Positions 16,171-24,658 of a stretch of DNA of 36,943 nucleotides are shown piece after piece. Origin of the DNA: Candidatus Sericytochromatia bacterium (GTDB lineage Bacteria; Cyanobacteriota; Sericytochromatia; UBA7694); assembly GCA_015272195.1 (NCBI GenBank), contig JACYMC010000119.1, forward strand, positions 1-36,943. Direction: 5' to 3'. Positions within the stretch are counted from its first letter, which is position 1; every line of letters starts with the position of its first letter. Below the pieces are notes generated by a model. It made no database searches, was not told where the DNA came from, and saw only the letters and a program-made list of their open reading frames with translations. Both the position numbers and the translations under genes were made by a program.

Positions 16171-18611
16171 GACGCTGGTTGCTGCTGCCGGGTGGACTGG
16201 CTCTGGGGACAGGTTTTCAGGGATTTGAGCTGCTCTCTCTCAGCGTTTTGATAATTGGCTGGGGTGTTGTTGCTGCAGCTGTAGCGGTGTTTTGTCCGCG
16301 CCGCTGGCGCTGGGTGCTCTGTCTTGCCTGTCTGAGCGGTCTCTGGGGAAGCTTCTGGGCCAGCTGGCGAGCGCCAGCGGCTGCGCCCTCTGATATTTCA
16401 CGCCTGGCTCCAGCCCCCCGGTTGCGCTTCAGCGGGCGGGTCTGCAGTGATCTGGAGGCGCTGGGGGCCGATCGCTGGCGCGTGGCTGTGGATCAGTTGC
16501 AGCTGGCAGATCAGACGGAGAGCCAGTTAACAGGCAAAACCCTGGTTTATTTCAAACAGACGGCGGCGGTCACTTATCGCATCGGGGATCGCATTCAGAT
16601 CAAAGGGCGTTTGGGTCAGGTGCCGGCAGCCCTGAATTTTGGGGCCTTTTCTTATCGGGACTATCTGGCCCGGCAGCAGGTTTTTAGTCTGGTGTTTGCC
16701 GATACCGTCAGTCTGCAGCAGGCGGCTACGGGCAGCATGCAGCCAGAGCGTCTGCTGCAGGGCCTGCGTCTGGATCTGGTCCGGCGCTTGGAAGCTCACT
16801 TGCCTCTGGGCAGTGCGCGCATTCTGGCCAGCCTGATTGTGGGCGAAAAAGCGGCCCCGGTGCCTGAGGAGATCAAAGCCGTGTTTCAGGCCGTCGGTCT
16901 GCAACATGTGCTGGCGGTGTCGGGCTTTCAGGTTCAGCTGGTGGTGCTGTCTTTGCTGGGGTTATGCCTGGCGCTGCGCCTGCCGCGCAGCCTGTGTTTT
17001 GGTCTGGCTTTGCTGGGGCTCTGGGGCTTTGTGGGCTTAACCGGCGGGCCCCCTTCGGTCTTGCGGGCGGCCTGTGTGGCCAGCCTGGGATTGCTGGGGT
17101 TTTTGCGTTTCCGCCAGGCCGATCCCCTCTGGGCCCTGGCGCTGGGGGGCAGTGCGCTGTTGCTCTGGCAGCCTGCGCTGGTGCAGGATATTGGTTTTCA
17201 GTTTTCGATGCTGGCCACGGCGGGACTCCTGCTCAGCACCCGGCGGCTGCTGGGGTATCTGGGGTTTTTACCTTTGCCCCTGGCGGGCCTGTGTGCGCCC
17301 GTACTGGCGGCCCAGATCTGGGTTTTACCAGCGCAATTGCTGCATTTTGGCAGCCTGTCCTGGCTGTTTTTGCCTGCGAATTTACTGGCCGGTCTGATCA
17401 CCACGGCCCTGACCTGGCTGGCGCTGGCGGGCATGCTCTGTGGCTATCTGTCGAGTACGCTGCAGGGCTGGGTGCTGCTGCCGGCCCATGCGCTGGTTAC
17501 GCTCCTGCTGCAAATGCTGGAGGCTTTATTGCAGCTGCCCTCGCCTCTGTGGCAGTTCCGACCCCTGCCTCTGGGTGCGGTGGTTCTGGCCTATGCCCTG
17601 CTGGGTTTCTGGATCGCTGGACATGGCCCCGCCGTTGGTCTGTCGCGTACACGCCGACAGCGCCTCTTGCTGGCGATGCTCCTGGCCCTGCCGCTGGTGC
17701 TGGCCGGACGCAGCTGGAGCGAAAGTCTGCGCTGCCCGGTCCGCGTGACCTATCTGGCCGTGGGTCAGGGTGACAGCACCCTGATTGAGGCCGCTGGCCA
17801 GGTGATTCTGATTGATGCCGGGCCGCGCTGGCCCTCTGAAACCCATCCTTCAGGCTTTCAGGATGCGGGTGAACGCCATATTCTGCCTTATTTGCAGCAG
17901 CGCGGGATTCGCAAAATCGACCTGGCGATTCTGAGCCATCCCCATCTGGATCATTACGGTGGTTTTTTTTCGCTGGCGGCGCAGCTGCCGATTGCCGAAT
18001 TTATGACCGTGGCATCAGAGGACTCGGCTTCAGAAAAGCGTCCTGATTCTGGTGGGACTTACCCGGCGCTGCTGAAGCATCTGAAAGCAAAAGGGACGCG
18101 GTTGACCCATGTGCCCCATGGTGGATGGCGTGAACTGGCATCGGGTTTGCGGCTGGTGTTCTGGCAGCCGCTGGCTGAAACGCAGACCGGGCACACACAC
18201 GCTGGTGAGGATGCTGAAGCAGCGGAATATGCCAGTCTCAACAACCGCTCGATGGTGGTACAACTGCGGCACCGGGATCTGGCCTTTTTATTCAGCGGGG
18301 ATCTGGAATCTGCCGGTGAGCAGCACCTGTTGGCCACACCCGGTTTTCAGGCGCGCCATCAGATTGTTAAAGTGCCGCACCATGGCAGCAAAACCTCTTC
18401 TACCCAAGCCTTTTTGGCGGCGGTACAGCCCCGTGAAGCGATTGTTTCGGTCGGGGAGCGCAACCGCTTTCAGCATCCGTCGGCTGATGTGCTGGCACGT
18501 TATCAGGCGCAGGGCAGCCGCGTCTGGCGCACAGATACCGATGGCGCTGTTTGTATCTGCAGCCAGGGCCAGGGCTATACGGTTCAGACGGCCCGCTCGG
18601 CCAGACTCTGA
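16167..18611 (+). CDS. comEC: ComEC/Rec2 DNA-uptake channel with metallo-beta-lactamase domain
   Basis: 814 residues, inner membrane. ComEC carries single-stranded DNA into the cytoplasm during natural transformation. The order is N-terminal membrane helices (1-65), an OB-like DUF4131 region (about 85-190), the competence membrane domain (about 215-500, with GSARILASLIVGEKAAPVPEEIKAVFQAVGLQHVLAVSGFQ) and a C-terminal metallo-beta-lactamase-like domain (about 525-814). The last has VGQGDSTLIE, ILIDAG, the metal motif SHPHLDHYGG and KVPHHGSKTSS. The usual SGLH is SGFQ here. The GTG start overlaps the comEA stop (GTGA), so the two genes are translationally coupled. Type IV pilus genes that would be needed are not in this window. 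Confidence 0.95.
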   Translation: MRRWLLLPGGLALGTGFQGFELLSLSVLIIGWGVVAAAVAVFCPRRWRWVLCLACLSGLWGSFWASWRAPAAAPSDISRLAPAPRLRFSGRVCSDLEALGADRWRVAVDQLQLADQTESQLTGKTLVYFKQTAAVTYRIGDRIQIKGRLGQVPAALNFGAFSYRDYLARQQVFSLVFADTVSLQQAATGSMQPERLLQGLRLDLVRRLEAHLPLGSARILASLIVGEKAAPVPEEIKAVFQAVGLQHVLAVSGFQVQLVVLSLLGLCLALRLPRSLCFGLALLGLWGFVGLTGGPPSVLRAACVASLGLLGFLRFRQADPLWALALGGSALLLWQPALVQDIGFQFSMLATAGLLLSTRRLLGYLGFLPLPLAGLCAPVLAAQIWVLPAQLLHFGSLSWLFLPANLLAGLITTALTWLALAGMLCGYLSSTLQGWVLLPAHALVTLLLQMLEALLQLPSPLWQFRPLPLGAVVLAYALLGFWIAGHGPAVGLSRTRRQRLLLAMLLALPLVLAGRSWSESLRCPVRVTYLAVGQGDSTLIEAAGQVILIDAGPRWPSETHPSGFQDAGERHILPYLQQRGIRKIDLAILSHPHLDHYGGFFSLAAQLPIAEFMTVASEDSASEKRPDSGGTYPALLKHLKAKGTRLTHVPHGGWRELASGLRLVFWQPLAETQTGHTHAGEDAEAAEYASLNNRSMVVQLRHRDLAFLFSGDLESAGEQHLLATPGFQARHQIVKVPHHGSKTSSTQAFLAAVQPREAIVSVGERNRFQHPSADVLARYQAQGSRVWRTDTDGAVCICSQGQGYTVQTARSARL

Positions 18612-20458
18612 GAGATAAACAGCGTGGCCTCCGTGCCTTCCGGGCTCAGGGGCGAGAGCAGCTCCCAGATCGCAATCGGGCGGGTGCGCTCACGCAATTG
18701 CTGAAACAGGCTTTCGTGGCTGACGTTCAGGGGATCGCTGACCATCAGTTTACCGGGGCCTTCGCTCAGCAGGGGCTGGCCTGAGCCGTCCTGCTGGTGG
18801 CTGGCATAGTAGCGCACAAAATCATGGGTGAGTCGCACCTGCAGTGGGTAATGCTGTGCTGCATGAGGCATGACGGCAACCTGAACCTCCAGAACCGTCT
18901 CCAGCGCGCTGTCATCGTGAACCTGAGGATAATGGGCCAGCGTAAAGGCTTTCAACTCCTGATAAAAGCTGCGCCAGGCGCTTTCTGCGCGCAGGGTTTC
19001 GCGCAGCGTGGGATGGGTGGTCAGCATATCGTGCAGGGGGGATTCCTGCTCCCAGAGCTGGGCCAGCCAGCCGCTGGTGTTTTGACTGAACTTTTGCAGG
19101 TCATCCAGATAATCAATCGGGTCGATGCCGTAATCCCAGTTCAGAAAACACAGCCAGTAGCGAAACATGCCATAGGTATGGGCGCAGCGAAACAGGCGGG
19201 CCAGTTGTTCAATCTGATCCAGTTCGTCACTGCTGAGCTGGGCAGTGGCGCGCAGCATACCGTTTTCGTCTACCGCTAACTGGTGCTCGGCCATATATTC
19301 AGGGGCTGCCATTGGGCTGTTGGGCAAGACAGCGGTTCTGAAGATCTGTACATCCAGGGTCTGGTTAAAAAAGAAGCGCAGATCGGCTTTAAAGGACTCG
19401 GGGGTGCTGCCGGGCAGGCCGATCATCAGCTGGGTGCTCATGGGCAGCTTGCGGGCTTCAAAGGCCTGGCGCAGGCGATCATACTCCCCGGTTTTGATAT
19501 TGCTGCGCTTGACGGCTTTGAGGGTGGCTGCATCACGGGTTTGCATGGAGACAATCCCTGTGCTGACCAGCCCGTGCTCGACCAGTAACTCAATAATCTC
19601 GATCAGGTGTTGTTTGGTATTTTTGGCGTAATTGGTGATCAGCAGCTTTGGAAAGCCATAGCGGGCTTTGGCCTCACAGACCATGCGAGCAATCTCAAGA
19701 TCCCGCTCAAAAATGCCAAAATTGCTGTCGGCAATCCAGAGTTTGGGAATTTTATGCCGGGCGATCCAGTCAATTTCAGCTTTGACCCGCTCCAGCTCAA
19801 AGAGCCGCATTTTTTGCTGGGTGGCCGAACCCCAGTCACAAAAGGTGCAGCCGTACGGGCAGCCTCGGTTGCTTTCGAGGGTCGCTGCTGACCAGTGCTG
19901 CCAGGGCAGGGTGTCAAAGACGCCGGTCAGATAAGGCGAAGGAAAACGGTTCAGATCCTGGCTGCGGGCGCGTGGGGGCGTTTTGATTACTTCGCCCGCG
20001 TAACGCAGACCCAGACCTTCTACTTCATGGGGAGACTGGCCTGCTGCCAGGCTTTGCAGCAGTGCCAGCAGGGTCTGCTCGCCTTCGCCGTGAATGCAGT
20101 AATCCACAAAGGGGTATTGTTCAAGGTAGGCGCTATTGGCGTGGGGGTAAGCGGGAGTATCCGGGCCGCCATGAATAATCACGCATTCAGGGGCAAAGGC
20201 TTTGATATCTGCTGAAATCTCCAGATTGGCCTTGCGGGTCCACATGTAATTCGAGAAGAGCACCACGCCCGGGCCGTGGGTCTGAACCTGTTCGCGCAAG
20301 TGTTCGCCTGAGCGGGCATAAGGGTAAATGGGCCGGTAGCTGTCGCCGGCTTCCTGGGCAATCCAGGCGGTCATCATGCCCAGCGCCAGGGGGGCCCAGA
20401 GCTCCACAGGATGCACTGCATAGACTGGCATGGGTTTGGGGCGCTGACTCAATACCAT
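18584..20458 (-). CDS. B12-binding-type radical SAM protein
   Basis: 624 residues. The N-terminal part (about 10-140) is a Rossmann-like cobalamin-binding domain, including IIHGGPDTPAYP and VDYCIHGEGEQTLLALL, without an obvious DxHxxG. The radical SAM motif is C200-x3-C204-x2-C207 (SNRGCPYGCTFCDWGS), followed by the core with LWIADSNFGIFERDLEI and STQLMIGLPGSTPESF. The C-terminal 200 residues are helical and of unknown role. The family contains methyltransferases acting on unreactive carbons and ring-forming enzymes; the substrate cannot be read from sequence. The ATG lies inside the end of the upstream Ntn-hydrolase-like gene (10-bp overlap), so the pair is probably co-translated. It overlaps the end of comEC by 28 bp in convergent orientation. 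Confidence 0.88.
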   Translation of the reverse strand: MVLSQRPKPMPVYAVHPVELWAPLALGMMTAWIAQEAGDSYRPIYPYARSGEHLREQVQTHGPGVVLFSNYMWTRKANLEISADIKAFAPECVIIHGGPDTPAYPHANSAYLEQYPFVDYCIHGEGEQTLLALLQSLAAGQSPHEVEGLGLRYAGEVIKTPPRARSQDLNRFPSPYLTGVFDTLPWQHWSAATLESNRGCPYGCTFCDWGSATQQKMRLFELERVKAEIDWIARHKIPKLWIADSNFGIFERDLEIARMVCEAKARYGFPKLLITNYAKNTKQHLIEIIELLVEHGLVSTGIVSMQTRDAATLKAVKRSNIKTGEYDRLRQAFEARKLPMSTQLMIGLPGSTPESFKADLRFFFNQTLDVQIFRTAVLPNSPMAAPEYMAEHQLAVDENGMLRATAQLSSDELDQIEQLARLFRCAHTYGMFRYWLCFLNWDYGIDPIDYLDDLQKFSQNTSGWLAQLWEQESPLHDMLTTHPTLRETLRAESAWRSFYQELKAFTLAHYPQVHDDSALETVLEVQVAVMPHAAQHYPLQVRLTHDFVRYYASHQQDGSGQPLLSEGPGKLMVSDPLNVSHESLFQQLRERTRPIAIWELLSPLSPEGTEATLFISQSLAERAV

Positions 20459-21606
20459 TGGTACACCTGGTGGGCCTGCTCGCAGGGCGTTTCAAGGGTG
20501 AGCCAGAGCCGCCGGCTCCGGGGTTGCATCAGGGCGGAGTAAGTGGTTTCATAATAGCTGCCGTGGCGGCAGATGGTGTTATCGCAGGCTTGTTGGATGT
20601 CGCCGTGATCCCGGGCGTAATCCAGCAGATCCTCAGCGTGAAAGTGTACGCGGGTGCCCATCAGCTGGGCAATCCGGTCCAGCCGTGATTCTGAGGCCTC
20701 GCGTACCCGCTTGCCGGCAAAGGACGCCAGGTTTTTACGCAGCGAAAAGTAAGCGTTAACGGGAATGTTCTCGGACAGCATTTCGGTGATTTGGTAGTGG
20801 TTGCTGACCATCAGCAGTTGGTCTTTGACCGGCCGCACGGCAAATTTACCGTTGGCGCTTTCCACCAGGGCCATATCACCCTGGCGATCCATCAGGGCTA
20901 CCAGGCCGCCGCCCTGATAGTCCTGGGTCTGCAGAGCACTGATGGCTTCAGAAACCTTTTCGCACTGCTGCAGCAGCTGCTGAATTTTGAGCGACAGTGG
21001 AAAGGGTGAGCTGTTGGCCTGCTGCTGAAAGCCGGCGTTGACCGCAATGGCCAGGCCCGCTTCATTCATGCCGGTATAGGTGCCGCTCATGGGCAGCAGG
21101 GTCATTTCCAGGGAGCGCAGGCCCTGGTCGGGCTCGCTCTGGCGAAAGAGGCCAAAGGCTTTGAGAAAATAAGGGTGGTCCAGATTGTGCAGCAGCATGG
21201 GCTCCTGCGTGGCGCTGAAGCGTGGCGGCACCATCAGAATCAGACCTGTGTGCATCTGAAAGTGCAGGCGTGAGAGCAAACGTTCAAACTGCAGCAAAAA
21301 GAAAAACAGGTTCTCGGGCAGTTCAGCGCCAGCGGCCAGACCCTGCAAATGGGCGGCAAAATCTGGGTGAGTTTTTTGCAAGGGGGCCTGAAACTGCAGG
21401 CGTGACTGCCAGAACAGCTGGCGTCGGGCCCAGCTTTCGGGCCAGAAGCGGGGCATAAACAGACGGGTGGTTTCAGATTGCAGCAGGGCGTTAAAACAAA
21501 GCTGCAGGGGTTTTTGAAAGCTGCTGCCTTGAATACGACCCCGCTCAAAGCCGCTGCCTTTGCAGATCAGCGGCTGAAAGGCCTGTTCCAGAGTGGGAAA
21601 GCGCAT
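20449..21606 (-). CDS. Acyltransferase/C45-peptidase-like Ntn-hydrolase fold protein
   Basis: 385 residues. It resembles the penicillin acyl-CoA:6-APA acyltransferase/C45 family: an N-terminal GFERGRIQG motif (19-27), LHNLDHPYF (139-147), TGMNEAGLAIAVNAG (178-192), VSNHYQ (267-272), TICRHGS (344-350) and TTYSALMQPRSRRLWLTLETPCE near the C-terminus. Active members cleave themselves to expose a Cys nucleophile about 20 residues before the HNLDHP-type motif. Here that position reads QMHTGLILM (118-125) with no cysteine, so it is either inactive or uses Thr120 instead. Transcription is probably from the palindromic divergent promoter at 21628-21646; AAAGG precedes the ATG. It forms a two-gene unit with the B12 radical SAM gene. 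Product and substrate are unknown. Confidence 0.75.
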   Translation of the reverse strand: MRFPTLEQAFQPLICKGSGFERGRIQGSSFQKPLQLCFNALLQSETTRLFMPRFWPESWARRQLFWQSRLQFQAPLQKTHPDFAAHLQGLAAGAELPENLFFFLLQFERLLSRLHFQMHTGLILMVPPRFSATQEPMLLHNLDHPYFLKAFGLFRQSEPDQGLRSLEMTLLPMSGTYTGMNEAGLAIAVNAGFQQQANSSPFPLSLKIQQLLQQCEKVSEAISALQTQDYQGGGLVALMDRQGDMALVESANGKFAVRPVKDQLLMVSNHYQITEMLSENIPVNAYFSLRKNLASFAGKRVREASESRLDRIAQLMGTRVHFHAEDLLDYARDHGDIQQACDNTICRHGSYYETTYSALMQPRSRRLWLTLETPCEQAHQVYQWY

Positions 21607-21627
21607 GAATGACCTGACCTTTGTTCG

Positions 21628-21646
21628 TGCTATAATCCAATTATAG
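21628..21646. promoter_or_regulatory. Face-to-face divergent -10 boxes in a palindrome
   Basis: The palindrome CTATAAT-CCA-ATTATAG occupies 21630-21646. On the plus strand it gives an extended -10 (TGC-TATAAT, 21628-21636) for the DUF433 gene. On the minus strand it gives TATAAT (21645-21640) for the Ntn-hydrolase-like gene. The two promoters therefore overlap, and the palindrome could also bind a repressor. Confidence 0.55.
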
Positions 21647-21674
21647 CTTAAGTAAAAAAAGAGAATCCAGCTTC

Positions 21675-21908
21675 ATGCGACAGATTATCAGTGATCCCAA
21701 CTTTCTGCACGGCAAACCCTATATCGGCGGGGTACGTTTGTCGATCGAACTGATTCTGGAAGAACTGATCAAGTTTCGCAACGTGCGCGATGTGGCCAAA
21801 AAATATCCCCAGATCACCGAAGATGACGTCATCACTGCTTTACAGTATGCCAGTCGGGTGGTCAATGCGCACCCTGAGTTTGCCGATATTCAGCGCGAAG
21901 AACGCTAA
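21675..21908 (+). CDS. DUF433 family protein (antitoxin-like)
   Basis: 77 residues. It matches the DUF433 pattern: ISDPNFLHGKPYIGGVRLSIELILEEL, then VRDVAKKYPQITEDDVITALQYASRVV. This is a winged-helix-like fold that often acts as the antitoxin or DNA-binding partner of a DUF5615 PIN-like toxin. The gene next door is not a recognisable DUF5615. An AGAGAA sits about 10 nt before the ATG, and an extended -10 promoter lies 40 bp upstream. The role is inferred from family context only. Confidence 0.85.
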   Translation: MRQIISDPNFLHGKPYIGGVRLSIELILEELIKFRNVRDVAKKYPQITEDDVITALQYASRVVNAHPEFADIQREER

Positions 21909-21920
21909 ACAGCCTTTGAC

Positions 21921-22229
21921 GTGATCACCTACCATGGCCTGAGTGTGTCCGTTCAGGTGGGTGACCATGTGCGTTTTAAAACCGGCTGGCTGTTCTGGCG
22001 TGGCTGGCAGGCTGGACGTGTTGAATATGTCCCCGGGCTTTCGCCACCGCATCCCCAGCTGGAACACAAGGGCCTGTGCTGGGTCTGTCTTCGGGGCGCT
22101 GATTTGCAGCTGGCTGTACTTGTCAATCCCGATAGTCGACAGCTGTCAAAATCCGTGCGTTTTGTGCAGCGCAGCGATGATGGCTTTTGCCAGATCCCTG
22201 CAGACTTTGATTTTCAGCCGGATAACTGA
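21921..22229 (+). CDS. Small protein of unknown function downstream of the DUF433 gene
   Basis: 102 residues from a GTG 12 bp after the DUF433 stop, so probably the same transcript. The sequence is rich in beta-type residues with Trp and Phe (VSVQVGDHVRFKTGWLFWRGWQAGRVEYVPG ... GLCWVCLRGADLQLAVLVNPDS) and looks like a small beta-barrel. It has three cysteines. No family is recognised and it lacks PIN or RelE signatures. The partner position behind an antitoxin-type gene makes a toxin role possible but unproven. No clear ribosome-binding site is seen, which may mean coupling to the upstream gene. Confidence 0.6.
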   Translation: MITYHGLSVSVQVGDHVRFKTGWLFWRGWQAGRVEYVPGLSPPHPQLEHKGLCWVCLRGADLQLAVLVNPDSRQLSKSVRFVQRSDDGFCQIPADFDFQPDN

Positions 22230-22245
22230 AGGCCCGCAGGGCCTT
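22229..22245 (+). terminator. Possible terminator hairpin
   Basis: A 7-bp stem AAGGCCC/GGGCCTT with a 3-nt loop begins at the last base of the stop codon of the preceding gene. No T-run follows, so this is weak. Confidence 0.3.
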
Positions 22246-22449
22246 GCATGCCGCTCAGCCTCAGTTGAAGCGTGTTGCCGGCCGGGCTGTATGGTGCCTG
22301 ACGTGCCGCAGCGGAATATATTTTAATATTTTAAAATAATTAAATTATTTACTTAATTAGCATTCTGTCGTGATGAGTGATAAAATGTTTTTAGATCACT
22401 GAACTGAAATCAACGCTAAAAAAATTCTGTTTTCAGCCATGATGACACC
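22246..22449. other. AT-rich stretch upstream of the groESL promoter
   Basis: No gene is seen here. From about 22315 to 22365 the sequence is almost only A and T, with runs of TTTTAA and AATTAAATTATT. It could act as an UP element or curved DNA for the strong groESL promoter 85 bp downstream; this is inference. Confidence 0.3.
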
Positions 22450-22479
22450 TTGACATTCTGATGAAGGATGCAATATAAC
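22450..22479 (+). promoter_or_regulatory. Sigma-70 promoter of groES-groEL
   Basis: A consensus -35 TTGACA (22450-22455), an 18-bp spacer and TATAAC (22474-22479) predict a start near 22486, just ahead of the CIRCE element. Confidence 0.8.
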
Positions 22480-22489
22480 GAATACAGGA

Positions 22490-22516
22490 TTAGCAATCCA
22501 TAACAGAGAGTGCTAG
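22490..22516 (+). promoter_or_regulatory. CIRCE operator (HrcA-binding inverted repeat)
   Basis: TTAGCAATC, a 9-nt spacer and GAGTGCTAG match the CIRCE consensus TTAGCACTC-N9-GAGTGCTAA with one change in each arm. It sits at the start of the groESL transcript. HrcA repressor binds such sites and releases under heat or protein-folding stress. A third half-site, TTAGTACTC, follows at 22519-22527. Confidence 0.85.
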
Positions 22517-22590
22517 CTTTAGTACTCAGGATCCGCTAACACATTACTGAGCGCTCTGCTCACACACAAATGGAGGTTGTAGAAAACCCT

Positions 22591-22890
22591 ATGGCTAAAA
22601 CGTTTCTGAAACCCCTCGGCGATCGCGTGGTCGTCAAGATTGTTGAACAGGAAGAAAAAACCAGCGGTGGCATCCTTTTGCCTTCTACCGCAAAAGAAAA
22701 GCCCCAGGAAGCTGAAGTTCTGGCTGTTGGCCCCGGCAAACTGCTCGACGACGGCAAGCGCTCCCAGATGGAAGTGCGTGAAGGCGATCGCGTGGTTTTT
22801 GCCAAGTACGCTGGAACCGAAATCAAAGCCCAGGGTGAAGAAGTCCTCGTGATTTCTGAAAAAGACATTCTGGCAATTGTGGAAAGATAA
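22591..22890 (+). CDS. groES: Co-chaperonin GroES
   Basis: 99 residues. GroES forms the heptameric lid of the GroEL folding chamber. Recognisable are [39 protein letters not shown] (mobile loop and strand) and [14 protein letters not shown] ... [12 protein letters not shown]. The usual GroES start M-A-K-T-F-L-K-P-L falls at 22591. A GGAGG lies 14 nt upstream, longer than usual. An in-frame ATG at 22570 overlaps that GGAGG and would add seven non-family residues. It is controlled by the CIRCE promoter and is 15 bp from groEL. Confidence 0.97.
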   Translation: MAKTFLKPLGDRVVVKIVEQEEKTSGGILLPSTAKEKPQEAEVLAVGPGKLLDDGKRSQMEVREGDRVVFAKYAGTEIKAQGEEVLVISEKDILAIVER

Positions 22891-24564
<1,674 letters not shown>

Positions 24565-24600
24565 GCCAGGCCCCGCGCCCTGACTCCCTGAGTTAAATTT

Positions 24601-24635
24601 AAAGGTCCCGCTCAAACGAGCGGGGCCTTTTTCAT
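24601..24635 (+). terminator. Terminator of groESL (possibly bidirectional)
   Basis: The stem AAAGG-T-CCCGCTC pairs with GAGCGGG-G-CCTTT around an AAAC loop (24601-24630) and is followed by TTTTT. It lies 37 bp after groEL and just before the convergent AsmA-like gene. Confidence 0.85.
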
Positions 24636-24658
24636 GACCTTGTGTTGGTCAGATGCTG

